The notes under the pieces were generated by a model. It made no database searches. It saw nothing but the letters and a program-made list of their open reading frames with translations, and had not been told where the DNA came from. Positions 1 to 11,087 of a stretch of DNA of 64,000 nt are shown piece by piece; the first letter of the stretch is position 1; the number at the start of each line of letters is the position of its first letter. The DNA lies in the NCBI GenBank assembly GCA_022701365.1, contig JAKUHH010000216.1, positions 930,001 to 994,000 of the forward strand. Direction: 5' to 3'. Origin of the DNA: Mycocentrospora acerina. Its lineage: Eukaryota; Ascomycota; Dothideomycetes; Pleosporales. The position numbers and the translations under genes were made by a program.

Positions 1-194
1 TCCTCTGCGTGCTTTGCAAGGGGATGCTCCGGGTTGCTGGGCAGTCCCTTCTTCGTGTCGTTGCTGTTCTGCTGCGAGGAGCCCTTTGCAGGCGCGCCGC
101 CCTGGTCGTTTGTGTTGGACGAGGTAGCGCCGGACTGGGCGTCGTTTTGGCGCTCTGGCTCAGGGGACTGGCGGCCTTGGTTTGGGGCGGACAT
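1..194 (-). CDS. 5' end of a small hydrophilic protein, cut by the window edge
   Basis: The reverse strand opens with ATG at 194 and stays open to the window edge, so only about 64 residues are visible. They are rich in Q, N, S, P and G with no hydrophobic stretch, beginning MSAPNQGRQSPEPE and reaching a GLPSNPEHPLAKHAEE-like segment. A disordered N-terminus followed by an SNPxxPL motif is something I associate with small uncharacterised ascomycete proteins, but I cannot name a function. The rest of the gene lies outside the window. The (GTGAT)n repeat at 298-321 would lie in its upstream region. No intron is visible in the part shown. Confidence 0.55.
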   Translation of the reverse strand, partial: MSAPNQGRQSPEPERQNDAQSGATSSNTNDQGGAPAKGSSQQNSNDTKKGLPSNPEHPLAKHAE

Positions 195-892
195 GACTGT
201 TTTTCAATTCTTCGGTTTGGTTTGGAGGGTGTGTGGTTGTAGTGGTAATGGAGAGAAGTGACTAGAGGGGAGGTTTGTTGTTAGTCTAGTGTAGCTATGA
301 TGTGATGTGATGTGATGTGATATAAGGTGACAACACGTACTTTTTTCTTTTCTTCTTCTTTTCAATGATTTGTAGGAGGAATCAGGAGGAGATGGAATAG
401 TAAATCAGAACAGCAGAAAGAGTTGCCTTTTGAACTGATACCAATGCTGGCCCCACTCTCATCATTGGGCCCCCCTGACGTCATGCTCATCATTACAGAG
501 CTTGACGCGCCTGTGTGTCTATCGCGCCTGCGTCGGTCCGGGCAACTACATAATATCTACGTCAGGTTTCGTCAGGTCCCTCCTGCTTGTCGGGGGGGGT
601 GCATGACAACGCGTGCTGACTGATGGGGAATTGATTGCACAATGCGCGAGCGCACGTCGGAATGCGTTTAAATCTGTGCTGCACATTACAACTGTGAAGA
701 GTGAATGTCGTTGGGTGAGCGCGTCAATTTTGCAACTGAGATTGCGACATGGGTGTTTCGAGAGCGTGCGAATGCGAATTTATAAAAGAGAAGAAGAAGA
801 TAAAAATCCATCTGCACACAACGCATAATTTGATGCTACATAGTTAAGTGTACACGGGTTAAACAAAAAAAGCTTCAACAAACTCCTCTCCC
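195..892. other. Intergenic region with a (GTGAT)n pentamer run
   Basis: This lies between the start of the edge gene and the stop of the GPHR-like gene. It holds about five copies of a TGATG/GTGAT pentamer at 298-321 and a pyrimidine-rich TTCTTTTCTTCTTCTTTT tract near 343-361, typical of a fungal core promoter. No further gene is supported. Confidence 0.6.
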
Positions 893-2530
893 TCAACTCA
901 TCTTTCCTATCTCTACATCCCCCTCTCCCATGTCTTCATCGTCATCCCACCCACTACTCTTGAATTTCCGCCCAGCCCAAAGTCCCAGTGCCGTTGCCGC
1001 ACTAGCTGTCAAAAACCACCCCTCAAACCACATCTCAGTGAACCTAGGCTCCAGCGGAGCCCCCAAAGCATCCCCAATCTTTCCCTTCATCTCCATGGGA
1101 AGATTGCTCCTCAACAAGAGTGCCGAGCTGATGACATATGTGGCTGCAATCTGCGAGATTAGCAGCGCAAAGTTGGTTTTTGTGTAATTGAGAATAGAAG
1201 GGAATGCGCGCGCAAAGAGAAAAAAGGTTTGTAACACGCTGTTGAATGAGAGGAGTAGCATGACGCCTGATAACAAAAAGGAAATTGTTCGACTCCAGGC
1301 TACACGGTCAATAGTGGGATCCCAGTGTTTGGCAAATAGGGCGAGGAAGTTGTTGATGGGGTCGCTGTTGGAGAAGCTCGTGTTTGGCGAGGAGAAGCGG
1401 CGAAGCGTAGTAAAGGTGGTAGCGGCGATGCGGTATGCGCAGTAGAGTGCGAAGATGTAAGAGCACATGTTTAGAAGACGGCCATACGTGGTATGTGAGC
1501 GAACTTGACCTTGTCGACGGCTCTGCAGGATGGCGAGAGAATTCTGCAGTGTATGGCGCATCGTTTCGAGGCCTTGTATCTCCAATCGAAGTGTATTCCG
1601 CTCTTGGACATCTGGATTTCCTCGAATGGTACCCACCACTCGGCTCATGAAGCCCTCTTGTGGGTGGTCCGAGAGCTTTCTTTCGACTGCACGGAGTCGA
1701 CTCTCTTTGACCAGAAGCATATCGTTTGTCGCATGCAGGCCAGCCTGCTTTCGAGTAATATCCGACTCGGACACTTGTCGGTACTTCACCCCAAACGTCT
1801 GCCATAAAGACGAGATAGCAGCGAACCCGGCAAGAGAGGCCATGAGACTAATCCCAATGACACCGATTCTCTCCAAGCAACCCTCACTGAAAGTGTGATC
1901 ATGTAGATACGTCGCTTCATGCAGATAGGACCCTAGAAGCCCACTCCCAAGGTACCAGAAGCCCGCCAGCCATATTGCCAGTCCACAGAGCTCCAAAACC
2001 CAAGCCAATTTTCGCTGCCCCCTCTGTGTTCCGTTAACTTTGATCCCGACCCCCGATATAACCGAGTGTATCTCGAGCGCAGGTGTGGCGATGATGAGAA
2101 GGAAGAGCAACAACGACAGCGTGATCCTGAGGGCGAGTGTTCGCGTTGCACGATTGACCGTGTTGGATATCTCGCAGAGGATAAGCTCAGCAAGAACAGT
2201 AGAGAGGGCAATGTTTGTTGAGAAGATTACGCTTGCAAGCGATTGTGCGCTGGGCCGCAGATGCTTCAAGACGGACGGCCGTTCGCGCGAGTCGATGCCT
2301 GGAAGATGCGCGTTCTCATGGTGCGCCTTGCGGTCCGCGTGGCCCGACAGTATGGGGAACAGCCTTGTCGATACCGCAAACGCGACAATCAAAAATGTGA
2401 GTATGAATGGAAGGGCTGATATAGCCGTGGCCATTGGCCCTCGATGAGCCATGTAATCCGGAACGCACTCATCGCAATCGTCCTTGAGCAACGGAAACAT
2501 GTGGTCGACGACGCTTTGGAAAAGGTGCAA
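893..2530 (-). CDS. Golgi pH regulator / ABA-GPCR-like multipass membrane protein
   Basis: An uninterrupted 545-residue frame. It has several membrane segments in the N-terminal half, then the family signature region at about residues 205-285, where GFAAISSLWQTF is followed by SESDITRKQ and a charged coiled region. A second cluster of membrane segments occupies about 335-530. This order (GPHR_N region, then the ABA_GPCR domain) defines the GPHR/GPR89 family. In animals these proteins form an anion channel that sets Golgi lumen pH; the fungal role is less clear. At 545 residues it is longer than the roughly 455 of animal GPHR, through N- and C-terminal additions; the acidic tail WDDDEDMGEGDVE is probably cytosolic. 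There is no intron. The start at 2530 is the first ATG of the frame and leaves room for the first membrane span. Confidence 0.9.
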   Translation of the reverse strand: MHLFQSVVDHMFPLLKDDCDECVPDYMAHRGPMATAISALPFILTFLIVAFAVSTRLFPILSGHADRKAHHENAHLPGIDSRERPSVLKHLRPSAQSLASVIFSTNIALSTVLAELILCEISNTVNRATRTLALRITLSLLLFLLIIATPALEIHSVISGVGIKVNGTQRGQRKLAWVLELCGLAIWLAGFWYLGSGLLGSYLHEATYLHDHTFSEGCLERIGVIGISLMASLAGFAAISSLWQTFGVKYRQVSESDITRKQAGLHATNDMLLVKESRLRAVERKLSDHPQEGFMSRVVGTIRGNPDVQERNTLRLEIQGLETMRHTLQNSLAILQSRRQGQVRSHTTYGRLLNMCSYIFALYCAYRIAATTFTTLRRFSSPNTSFSNSDPINNFLALFAKHWDPTIDRVAWSRTISFLLSGVMLLLSFNSVLQTFFLFARAFPSILNYTKTNFALLISQIAATYVISSALLLRSNLPMEMKGKIGDALGAPLEPRFTEMWFEGWFLTASAATALGLWAGRKFKSSGWDDDEDMGEGDVEIGKMS

Positions 2531-2980
2531 GGGATGACTTCACTATCAGCTTGTTCTAGTCACAGGTGATATGCGCACGTCCATCGAAATAGTACTAAAG
2601 TTGAACCAAGTGGTGGGTGCATGGAGGAACGGTGAAACGAATGTCAAAGGGAGGTGTTCAGGTACGCGTCGTCTTGCAACGTCATCCCGAGGCGATTTCG
2701 ATTAGGCAGGTTTAGACGAGTGGTAATGCAAATACGGTGCCTGACCCTTTCAGAAGTAGATCATGTTGACAATTTATCCGTCGCAGATTCATGGTTGGGT
2801 CATACTTTCAAAATAGGCCTAGTGAATCGAATAAATAGTTTCTAACCGCTTGTTCTTGATTTGAAATGCATGGTGCTGAAGCACAAGACTCCTAGCTAAG
2901 ACACGACCGCTCAGGGCCCGCTGTGTCAGTTTCTCCGGGATTCAACCAAGCCTCGATTGTTCCAACTACTCCTCGACTAC
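2531..2980. other. Intergenic region, nothing recognised
   Basis: 450 bases between two genes on the reverse strand. It would hold the promoter of the GPHR-like gene and the terminator of the universal-stress gene. No ORF, repeat or RNA gene is supported. Confidence 0.6.
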
Positions 2981-4610
2981 TCATCCGTAGGTAAGAAACG
3001 TCCCTGGTTGTTTCTTTGTCTCACATTTCACATCCGGCGATACGGTACCATTTGGGACTATTGTACTCGTATTCAGCCCATCAAGCTGTGGTGGTTCGTT
3101 TGGTTTTGGAGTTTCTCTACTCGTTGATATGCCACCCTGGTCGTCGTTGTCGTCGTTGTCGTCGTCATCATCGTCGTCGTTATCATCATCACCGTCGTTG
3201 TCGTTGTCGTTGTCGTCACTGCTAGAGTCTTCGCTAAGATCGGGGCTATCGAGGTTTTGTAGCTCTGGGCTCTTCATCAATACTGCTGGACTTCGTAATC
3301 CACCGCCCACAGTGCTTGTACCAGTTTCTCTCTCTTCGTCATCGTCGTCATCGTCGTCGCTGTAGTCGGCATGGGAAACTTGCGCCAACGGACTTGGATC
3401 GCCGACAGCTTGCTTGTAACCAATCGCCGCTGCAACTGCCGTAGCCTCTTCATCACCCGCAATTATGCTGTTACGAGGACTGTTGATCTCAATAAGACTC
3501 TCGCTCTTTGCAAGCATATGGCTATAACTCTGTCGATCAGGGTCGTTTGCTCGCTTGTGCCGTGCCTTGTCGCGCTTTGAGGATGGGCGAACAACGATGA
3601 CTGGTACGGGAGAATGTTGTAAACAGTATTTTGAGACACTACCAGGTAGTAAGCCTTGGAATCCGCCTAAGCTCTTGCCTCTTGTTCCGACGACCAAGAT
3701 TGCTGGTTCGTAAAGATTGATCTGTTGAATGTTAGCCACTACCAACAAATCTTGGGCATCTACAAGACATACCATGTCGTCGATAATCTTATTCACCTTG
3801 CCAATGGAGAATTCAAGAATGACGTTGATGGCCTTGTTGTCGTGATTACGGCTCTGTATGTCCTTCATCATTGTCTCGGCTTCTGTGCGATATCGCCCCG
3901 ATTTTACGCTACGGTCTCCAGCAATGGCATCTTCCTTTTCAACCACCCTGAGACACACAATCTCGTCACCGTCGTCGACAAGTTCATTGATGAGCCATTG
4001 AAGCGCGTAGGAGGAGTACTCGTTTTCGTCGAATCCACACAAAAAGGTTCTCGATCGCTTGGTGTATTCGTAGTCTTTGTGTTTTGTTATGAGGGTGAAG
4101 GAACTCTCCTCGATGAAGTCTGCGGGTTTGTCGAATGTATCAAAGGACACGCGAGGTCGAAAGGAACTGTAGGCGAGAGTTAGTATTTGAGTCAACTCTA
4201 TATACTGGTCCTAGCTCATTGCCTGCTCTGGATGTTGTTGTAAGTCTACAGATGAATCTACAGAAATATCAATCGCACATAAATCTACAGATAAATCTAT
4301 CGCGCATAAAAAAAAGACACAGAAGAAATCCCGCAAAAATCCATTGTTTCCCGCAAAGATGTGTATACATAGGCAGAGCCATTACTTACGGTGGAGGCGG
4401 AGGCGAAGACAAGCGCCGTCGTTCACGAGGCTTTGGACTTCCGCGAGGAAGCGACGCATTCCGATGAGCCAAGAACTGGATAGACGAACGGCGTGGCTCC
4501 TCCTGCGCGCTGTGTGCGAGTAGCAGTGGATTCATCATTTGCGCCTGTTGTGTTTTGCGGGCTGGCGGAGACGCATAGCGCAGTCCCTTTGGTTTGGGTG
4601 AGGCGCTCAT
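2981..4610 (-). CDS. Universal stress protein (UspA) domain protein with acidic C-terminal tracts
   Basis: Three exons: 4390-4610, 3773-4166 and 2981-3721, giving 451 residues. The first intron (4167-4389) has GTAAGT, a perfect TACTAAC branch site and CTACAG. The second (3722-3772, 51 nt) is in frame and open, so it is easily missed; removing it joins IIDDM to INLYEPA as the fold requires. The N-terminus is proline- and serine-rich (SSPPPPP), probably disordered. The UspA fold runs from TFLCGFDENEYSSYALQWL to the nucleotide-loop sequence VGTRGKSLGGFQGLLPGSVS and PVPVIVVRP. The last 120 residues carry two aspartate-rich tracts encoded by GAC/GAT-like trinucleotide runs (3140-3216 and 3336-3365), likely variable in length between strains. 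The fold binds ATP or related nucleotides in other species; no substrate can be inferred. The C-terminus after the second tract is less certain, because a further 3' intron cannot be excluded. Confidence 0.85.
3140..3216. repeat. GAC/GAT-type trinucleotide repeat within a coding exon
   Basis: On + it reads as imperfect CGT/CGTTGT/CATCAT units; on the coding strand it encodes a run of Asp with some Asn in the universal-stress gene. A shorter second run lies at 3336-3365. Confidence 0.8.
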
Positions 4611-5239
4611 TGGTGAATATGGTGGGCGAGCGAGTGAGCGAGTGAGAGGAGAGGCACGAGCGAGTGAGGGTTACGGGAGATTTCAATCGCAGGCGGCTTT
4701 GATGTGTCAGAGAGGCCCCCGTTTGCGGATAAGTTGCCGGGGCTGCAGGTAGCGAATGCCGTCGTGTGCTAGGTTTGGGAGTGGTCTTGGCGCGGGGAAT
4801 AGAGATGGCGGGGCAGGCGGGTGTGGGTGGGTGGATGAAGACGTGTAGAAGTCTATGTGATTGAATATGTGTGAATATATGAGAGTCTCTCCAAACGAGT
4901 GGAAAACAAGGCGAGTGCACTGCCTCGTTCAAAAAATTGCAGAGCTTGACCGCTTGAGAAGTCGCGCCTTGGTGACGATGTCATATCCATCGTCCGGACC
5001 CTCTGTGCATTGTTAGTGCCAGCACCACCCATGGTCCGGGTCGCGGAACAATGGCACGTGAAAACGGGGACTTTCTGCTCATGCAGGGCAGAAGACAAAG
5101 AGGCAAAGCATTTTGGGTGGGCGTGCAAATCAAGCTGTCATGTGGAGAGTAATCATCATGTCATTATCACCATGAGTATCGCAAAGTCTAAAAAGTCTAT
5201 CCGAGAAGATATCGACGCCAAAATAATGGACACCTCTTT
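4611..5239. other. Intergenic region, nothing recognised
   Basis: Promoter region of the universal-stress gene and 3' flank of the zuotin gene. Short GAGCGAGTGAG-like repeats occur at 4628-4665. ORFs here are short, compositionally odd and without family resemblance. Confidence 0.55.
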
Positions 5240-6820
5240 CTAAGCCAGAGACTTTGTCTCACCAGCACCGAGCTTGCCGGCGCCAACGAGACGCTGGGCC
5301 TCGTCCTGGAAGATCTGCTTGATCTTGGCAGCGTCCTTTTCGTTATTGAGCTTGCTGGTCAGGGCGGCCAGCTCCTCGTTGTCGATCTTTGTGATGATGA
5401 GGTCGACGTCGTTGAGAGCGCTCTCTACCTGCGAGGCAGGGGCGGCGCCGGAAGCGTGGAAGTAGTTTGCGTCCTTGACGGCACCACGGACGACTCGCTT
5501 GTTCTTCTTTGCGGCGTTCTTGGCGGCCTCCTTTGCCTTCTTGGTGTCGACCTTTGCCGCCTTCTCGGCAGCCTCCTTCTCGGCGGCGGCGGCAGCCTCC
5601 TCCTCCTTCTTGCGGGCAGCCTCCTCCTTGGCGGCCTTTTCGGCAGCCTCCTTCTCGAAGCGCTTCTTGTTCTTCTGGGCGCTCTCGGCCTGGCGGAACT
5701 TCTTGATGCGCTCGTCGAGGGCAAGGGCGTCGTCGACGAGATGCCTCAGGCGGGCCGTGTCCTCGGTCTTCTTCTTGCGACGGGCGGCCTGGTTCTTGCG
5801 CTCGACGTGGCGCTTCTGGTCGCGGTTCTCGTTGTCGTCGGGGACGTCCTCGTCGAGGTATTCAAAGGTACGCCAGCTGTCAAAGTTGTACCAGAAGTTG
5901 TAAAAGTGCTCGACCTCCTCCTTGGTGCTCTTGTCGTTGCCCAGCTTGGGTACGGGCTGGTTGTTGGAGAAGCGGCCCTCGGCCTCGAAGACCTTGCTCC
6001 AGAGCTTGTAGAAGTTGCCCTTTTGCGTCTGCTTCTTGGACGGCGGCTCGACCTCGGCGGCCTCGTCGACCGAGTCGAACTGCCTCCTCTTGACGGGGTC
6101 GGAGAGCACCTCGGTAGCCTTTTGGATGCACTTGAAGAACTGGTCGTCCTCGGAGCCGCCAACGGCAGCCTTCTTGTCGGGGTGGTGCTTGAGCACCTTT
6201 CTGCGGTGGGCGCGCTTGATCTGGTCCTCGGTGGCACGGTGGCGCAGGCGGGTTATGCCGAGCACGGCATAGTGGTCCTGGGACTGGGGAGTGTCAGTAT
6301 ATCATCTGCATGTATGTGTATGCATACATGGATATACATTCATGTATACACACACGTTTATATACATGTATTTATAAATGAGCGTATATCCATGCATTAT
6401 ATGAACAATTGTGTATATATACGTATAGATGTGTACATATTTGGGGGTATGGAGAAACTCACCTTCCAGTCCTTGGCCTCGCGCTGCAGCAGCAACGGGT
6501 CCTCGGGCTCGTCAATGTCGTCCGGGTCATCCTCCTCGACCTGCTTGACGTTGATCTGGGCCTGGATGCGGTCGTCCTCGGAGAAGGTGCGCTTGTGGCG
6601 GGTCTGCGGCGAGGGTCAGCAAGGCGCACGGCGGTGGGGGTTGGCGGGGGAGACGGCGACGGCGACGTACGCGGCGGGCATAGGCCAGGAAGTGCGGGCC
6701 CACGGGCTCAATGTTGCGGTCGACGGAGTGGCTGAGGGGGCTGATGGACTTGAAGTCCTTGTCGCCAGCCCAGCCCTCGGGCAGGACGGGCAGGGGCAGT
6801 TGGATGTCGACGTTGGCCAT
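5240..6820 (-). CDS. zuo1: Zuotin-type ribosome-associated J protein
   Basis: Three exons: 6671-6820, 6463-6603 and 5240-6283, giving 444 residues against about 433 for yeast Zuo1. The protein starts MANVDIQLPLPVLPEGW and enters the J domain with DHYAVLGI; helix II and the loop carry the diagnostic HPD (KHHPDKK). Next come the zuotin homology region (FYNFWYNFDSWRTFEYLDEDVPDD begins it) and a long Ala/Lys/Glu charged helix at about residues 275-355, which in yeast lies along the ribosome. A C-terminal helical bundle follows. Zuo1 pairs with the Hsp70 Ssz1 as the ribosome-associated complex and stimulates Ssb on nascent chains. The third exon could begin at 6277 instead of 6283; both are in frame and I chose the one giving SQDHYAV. 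The second intron (6284-6462) is unusually long and made of alternating purine-pyrimidine sequence. It is divergent from the golgin gene with 299 bases between start codons. Confidence 0.95.
6284..6462 (-). repeat. Intron of alternating TATG/CATA-type sequence in zuotin
   Basis: The intron is largely alternating purine and pyrimidine (TGTATGTGTATGCATACATG and similar), without a strict repeat unit. Its composition matches the first intron of the neighbouring golgin gene. Confidence 0.75.
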
Positions 6821-7119
6821 TTTGCAGTGTCGGTCGGCGGGTGGGTGCTGGCCGAAAAGTTTGTGGTGGAGAGAAAAGGCTGCGGGCTAGCGGTTTGGCG
6901 AAGGCGATCCCTGCAGCACTCGGGCCCGGCGGACCCCAGGCGCTCGCCGGGTGTGCGTGTGCGTGTGCATGCGTGTGTCTGTGTGTCTGTGTGTCTGTGT
7001 GTGTCTGTGCCTGGACGGGCATGTGGGCGTGAACGTCAACGTGAAGCCGTCGTCTCGTCGCCATTCCCTTGGACATGCACGCCCACCCGCCACCTGTCTA
7101 GCAGTTGTAGCCCGCCATC
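6821..7119. promoter_or_regulatory. Shared divergent promoter with a GT/CTGT microsatellite
   Basis: The 299 bases between the ATG of zuotin (6820, reverse) and that of the golgin (7120, forward). Positions 6950-7010 are a GTGTGCGTGTGCGTGTG and TCTGTGTG run. Any element found here would serve two genes. No TATA box is obvious. Confidence 0.7.
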
Positions 7120-10100
7120 ATGTTCCAGGGCCTCCAGGTACGTCTCCCGTCATGGACATGGATGCGTGTGTATACACGCAGATGCACATTGATGCGTGTA
7201 GACATGTAGATGCACATTGATGCGTGTATACACACACAGATGCATACACATGGATGCATAGATACACACACATGCACATGGATGCATATACACACATCCA
7301 GATGCATATACACACATCCAGATGCATATATACACACAGATATACACACACCTGCATACACACACAAACACACATATAAATATACACACACACACATGTA
7401 CTACCCAGCTAACCCCCCCAGCGCATCAAGGGCGCCATCGACGCGCGCATCGCCGAGGAGCAGGCCAAGCAGAAGACGACGCCCTCGACGCCCTCGCGCT
7501 CCGCCTCCACCTCGGGCCCCAAACGATCCAGCTCCCGCAACCTGTCGCCGTCGAAGCGTTCCGCGAGGTCGAGGGATGCCGACGCCTCCAAGCCCGCGCC
7601 CACGGGCAAGGGCCCTGACCCCTCCGAGTTCGACCCCGACTTTGTCATAGGCGAGGAGCCACCCCCCAAGGAGAAGGCGCTGCCCGCCGACTCGACGCCC
7701 GAGGCCGGCGACGACAGCAACAGCGGCAACAAGGACAATGCGCCGCCTGCCGCCGAGCCCGACGACAAGGCAGACGCCGCGTCCGGGCTGTCTCCCGAGG
7801 TGCAGATGCGGCTGCGCAAGCTGGACAAGCTCGAGCCCAAGTACTCTGGTGCGTGGCCCACCCACATATCCGAGTGCACCACTTGACACTGGCGCTGCAC
7901 TGACACGCACACTGACACGGCCCCCAGAACTGCTCCGCTCCTACCGCATCGCACACGCCCGCATCGGCGCAATCGAGGCCTTTGAGGGCTCGCTGCGCGA
8001 ATACACCCCCCTGACCTCCATCGCCGACTCGGCCGCATTCGTCGAGTACCTGGGGCAGCTCAATGTCAAGAGCGACATGCTCATGGAGGAGCTCAAGCGC
8101 GTCTCCAGGGAGCGCGACGGGCTCAACAAGAAGCTGGAGGACGCCGAGAAGCGCGCAAAAGAGGCCTTGGACGAGGTCGAGGCACTGAAAGCCAAGCCTG
8201 CGCCCAGCACCGACGCCGCAAAGGACGACTCGACCACACGCACCGAGTCGGAGGCGCCCTCTTCCCCGTCCAGAGCATCCAAGCAGACCGAGGCCACCGA
8301 CGACACCGACGACTTCTTCTCGTACGACAGCGAGCTCCCGCGTCTGCAGTCACGGCTGCAGGAGAGCGAAGAAAAGGTCGTCAAGCTCGAGGAGGAGAAC
8401 AAATCTCTGAAGAACGAGCTCTCAGTGGCACAAGAATCGGCGCAGTCTTTTATGAGCAACCTTGAAACCACTACAAACGACCTCAACAGCTTTAGGGACA
8501 CCCACCAGCGGCTGCAAAGAGAAGCGGATGAACGCCAAACCCAGCTGGACGGCACCATCACGGAGCTCAAGTCCAAGGTGGAAAGCGCGGAGCAGGATCT
8601 AGCCAAGCACAAGGAGGACCACAGAGTGGACGAGGAGACCATCAACGAGCTCAAGGCAAACCTCGATTCGACCAAGCAGGAATTGGAAGAGATGCGCACT
8701 TCCAAGTCGGACGCTGCGCTACAAACCAACCAAGTCGACTCGCTCAACAGCCAGGTGAAGAAGCTCGAAACAGATCTCTCGCAACTGCGCGAAACCCATG
8801 CAAAGGTCGAGAAGCGGAACGGGACGTTGGATAATCTCATGGGCACTCTGCGCACTCAACTCAAGGACACAATGGCAAGCCGCGACAAGGCTGTGGCTGA
8901 TCTCGAGCAGGCAAAGAAGAATCTTGAGGTGGCGGCGGCGGCGGCGACCAAGGACAAGGCCGCAGGTAAACCAGAGCCGGCCCCGCAACCCCAAGCTACA
9001 CCAGCAAAACCCAATGAGACGTCGGCTTCCAAGAAGAAGAACAACAGGAACAAGAAGAAGAAGGGCGGAAAGGGACCCGATGTAGGCGCCACTGCGACCC
9101 CCTCGGCAACACCAAGCGAAGCTGGCGAGCCTAATGGACTTCTGAGCCCGCACGACGCAGAGTTTTCAATTTCTCAGTTGGAAGAGGCCCAAGAGACCGT
9201 AGCTCAGCTCAAGTCTGACCTCGAGGCCAAGATTGCAGCAATCGAAACACTAGAGAGTGAGCTGACGAAGAAGGCGTCGTTCATCGACGTCCTCCAGAAG
9301 AAAATGAAGGACCAGGAAGACATGCAGGAAGAGATTGACACGCTAAGGCACGACCTTCTCGACTTTGGTGCAGAGCACACAGAGGCAAAGGACAAGGTGA
9401 AGCAGTTGCAGGCGGAGAGGACTGCCCTCCAGGAGAGTCTGTCCAGCCTTGAAAAGGAGGTTGCTGAACTCAAGACTGGCAAAGCTGCCTACGACTCGTC
9501 AGAGGAGGACAAGAAGGCTTTGACGGCCGAGTTTGAAGACCTAAGGAGCAAGGCGACATCGCTGCAGACTGATCTCTCCGTTGCCGAGCAGCTTGCAGCA
9601 TCACGGTTCAAAGACCTCACAGACATGAGGGAGATACTGCAGAAGGCGCAGCCCGAGTTGAGCTCTCTACGCAAAGAGGTTGCCGAGCTGCGCACTGCAA
9701 AGGACGAGCTCGCCACCAAGAGCACAGAGCTCCGCCGACTTGAAGGGCGTGAAAAGGATCTCAAGTCGGAGATTGTCGTGTACCGCTCGCAGCTTGCTGA
9801 CAAGGAAGGCGACATCAAGGCACTCAACGACAAGATCAAGCAGGAAACGACGCAGAGGCTGGCGCTCGAGGAAACCAACAAGAAGATCCAACGAGATCTC
9901 CAGAACTCGGAGACGGATCGCAAGGACGTCATTGAAACCCGCGACAAGCTGACAAGGGACTTGGCAAAGGCTACGGAAGAACTCAAGGCGGTCCGAAACA
10001 CGGCGCGCGATCTGGAGGAAGAAGTTGCCAAACTCAAGCGCGAGGCTGGTAGCCTGCGCGACGAGATCCAGCTCAAGTCGGCGCAGTACGCAAGCGCGCA

Positions 10101-11087
10101 GGATCTCATGAACAGCATGCAGGACCAGACGCAGGAAATGGGCACGCAGGTCAAGGAGATTCGCGCCAAGAGTGAGAGCTTGGAGGAAGAGCTTGCCGAT
10201 GCTCATCGTTTGCTCAGCGAGCGTGGCCGCGAGGCAGAGACGATGAGGAGACTATTGGCTGATGCACAAGGGCGAGCAGATGCACGCGTTAGAGATATGC
10301 AAGAACGTCTCGACCTTGCCGTTGAAGAGCGCGAGCGGGCTGAAGAACAAGCTAGCACGTTTAGTCGTCGCCGGGCGAGAGAGCTCGAGGAGCTGAAGCA
10401 AAAAGTCCGCGATGCGGAGCGTGCAATGACGAGGGCAGTGGAAGACAAGGAGGATCTTGCAACGGCAGATAAAGAGCTTCGCAGGCAAAAGGACGAGCTG
10501 GAGAAGCGAGCTGCCCAGGCAATCGAGGAGGCAAACGAAGTCAGGCTTGCCATGGGCCAGCTGAGAGATGCTCTGGACGAGAGCGAGAAGCAGGCTAGGG
10601 ATTTGGAGAGGGAAAAGGGCGACTTGAGACGTGCGTTTGACGAGACACAGAGTCGCCTGGAGAAGCTACAAAAGTCAAGCAAGGTAAGTGGTGCTGTTGG
10701 TGTTGTTGTTATTATTGTTGTTGATGCTGTTGATGTTGATGTTGTTGCTGCTGCTTCTACAAGGAGACGACTAACACATGCCAGACTATGACCGATGAGC
10801 TTCGTTCTCTCAAACCACGAGTGCAGGACGCAAACGCACAATCGTCGAGATCCTCAATCGACTCGTCGCGTTCTCGACTCACGTCTCCTCCGCCCAAGAG
10901 CGGTGCGGCGTCTTCTTCTTCTTCTACAGGCGACATTGACTATGTGTACTTGAAGAATGTGCTGCTGCAGTTTTTGGAGAAGAAGGACAAAAAGTACCAG
11001 CAGCAGCTCATTCCCGTACTGGGGATGCTGCTGCACTTTGACAAGCAGGACGAGCAAAAGTGGATGGCGGCCGTGTCAGCAAGGTAG
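7120..11087 (+). CDS. GRIP-domain golgin (Imh1-like coiled-coil Golgi tether)
   Basis: Four exons: 7120-7137, 7422-7848, 7928-10683 and 10785-11087, giving 1167 residues. The first coding exon is only 18 nt (MFQGLQ) and joins RIKGAIDARIAEEQ after a 284-nt repeat-rich intron. Residues about 30-140 are low-complexity Ser/Pro/Lys. From about 150 to 1050 the sequence is almost continuous coiled coil, broken by a lysine-rich NKKKKGGKG patch near residue 480. The C-terminus has the GRIP signature: DIDYVYLKNVLLQFLEKK, then LIPVLGMLLHFDKQDE and a Trp. GRIP domains bind Arl1-GTP and place long tethers on trans-Golgi membranes; yeast Imh1 is the counterpart. Splice phases 0, 1 and 0 are consistent throughout. 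The last intron (10684-10784) is a TTG-rich run. Confidence 0.93.
7138..7421 (+). repeat. First golgin intron made of CACATGGATG/ATACACAC repeats
   Basis: The intron is built from imperfect units such as CACATGGATGCATATACACA and ATCCAGATGCATATACACAC, giving almost pure alternating purine-pyrimidine sequence up to about 7398. The acceptor CAG at 7419-7421 is closely preceded by CTAAC. Confidence 0.8.

Noticed and set aside
5456..7192. Forward 578-codon open frame opposite zuotin
   Set aside because: It is antisense to the charged-helix and J-domain coding sequence, is Leu/Gly/Val-rich as expected from the complement of Ala/Lys/Glu codons, runs across zuotin introns and has no family resemblance.
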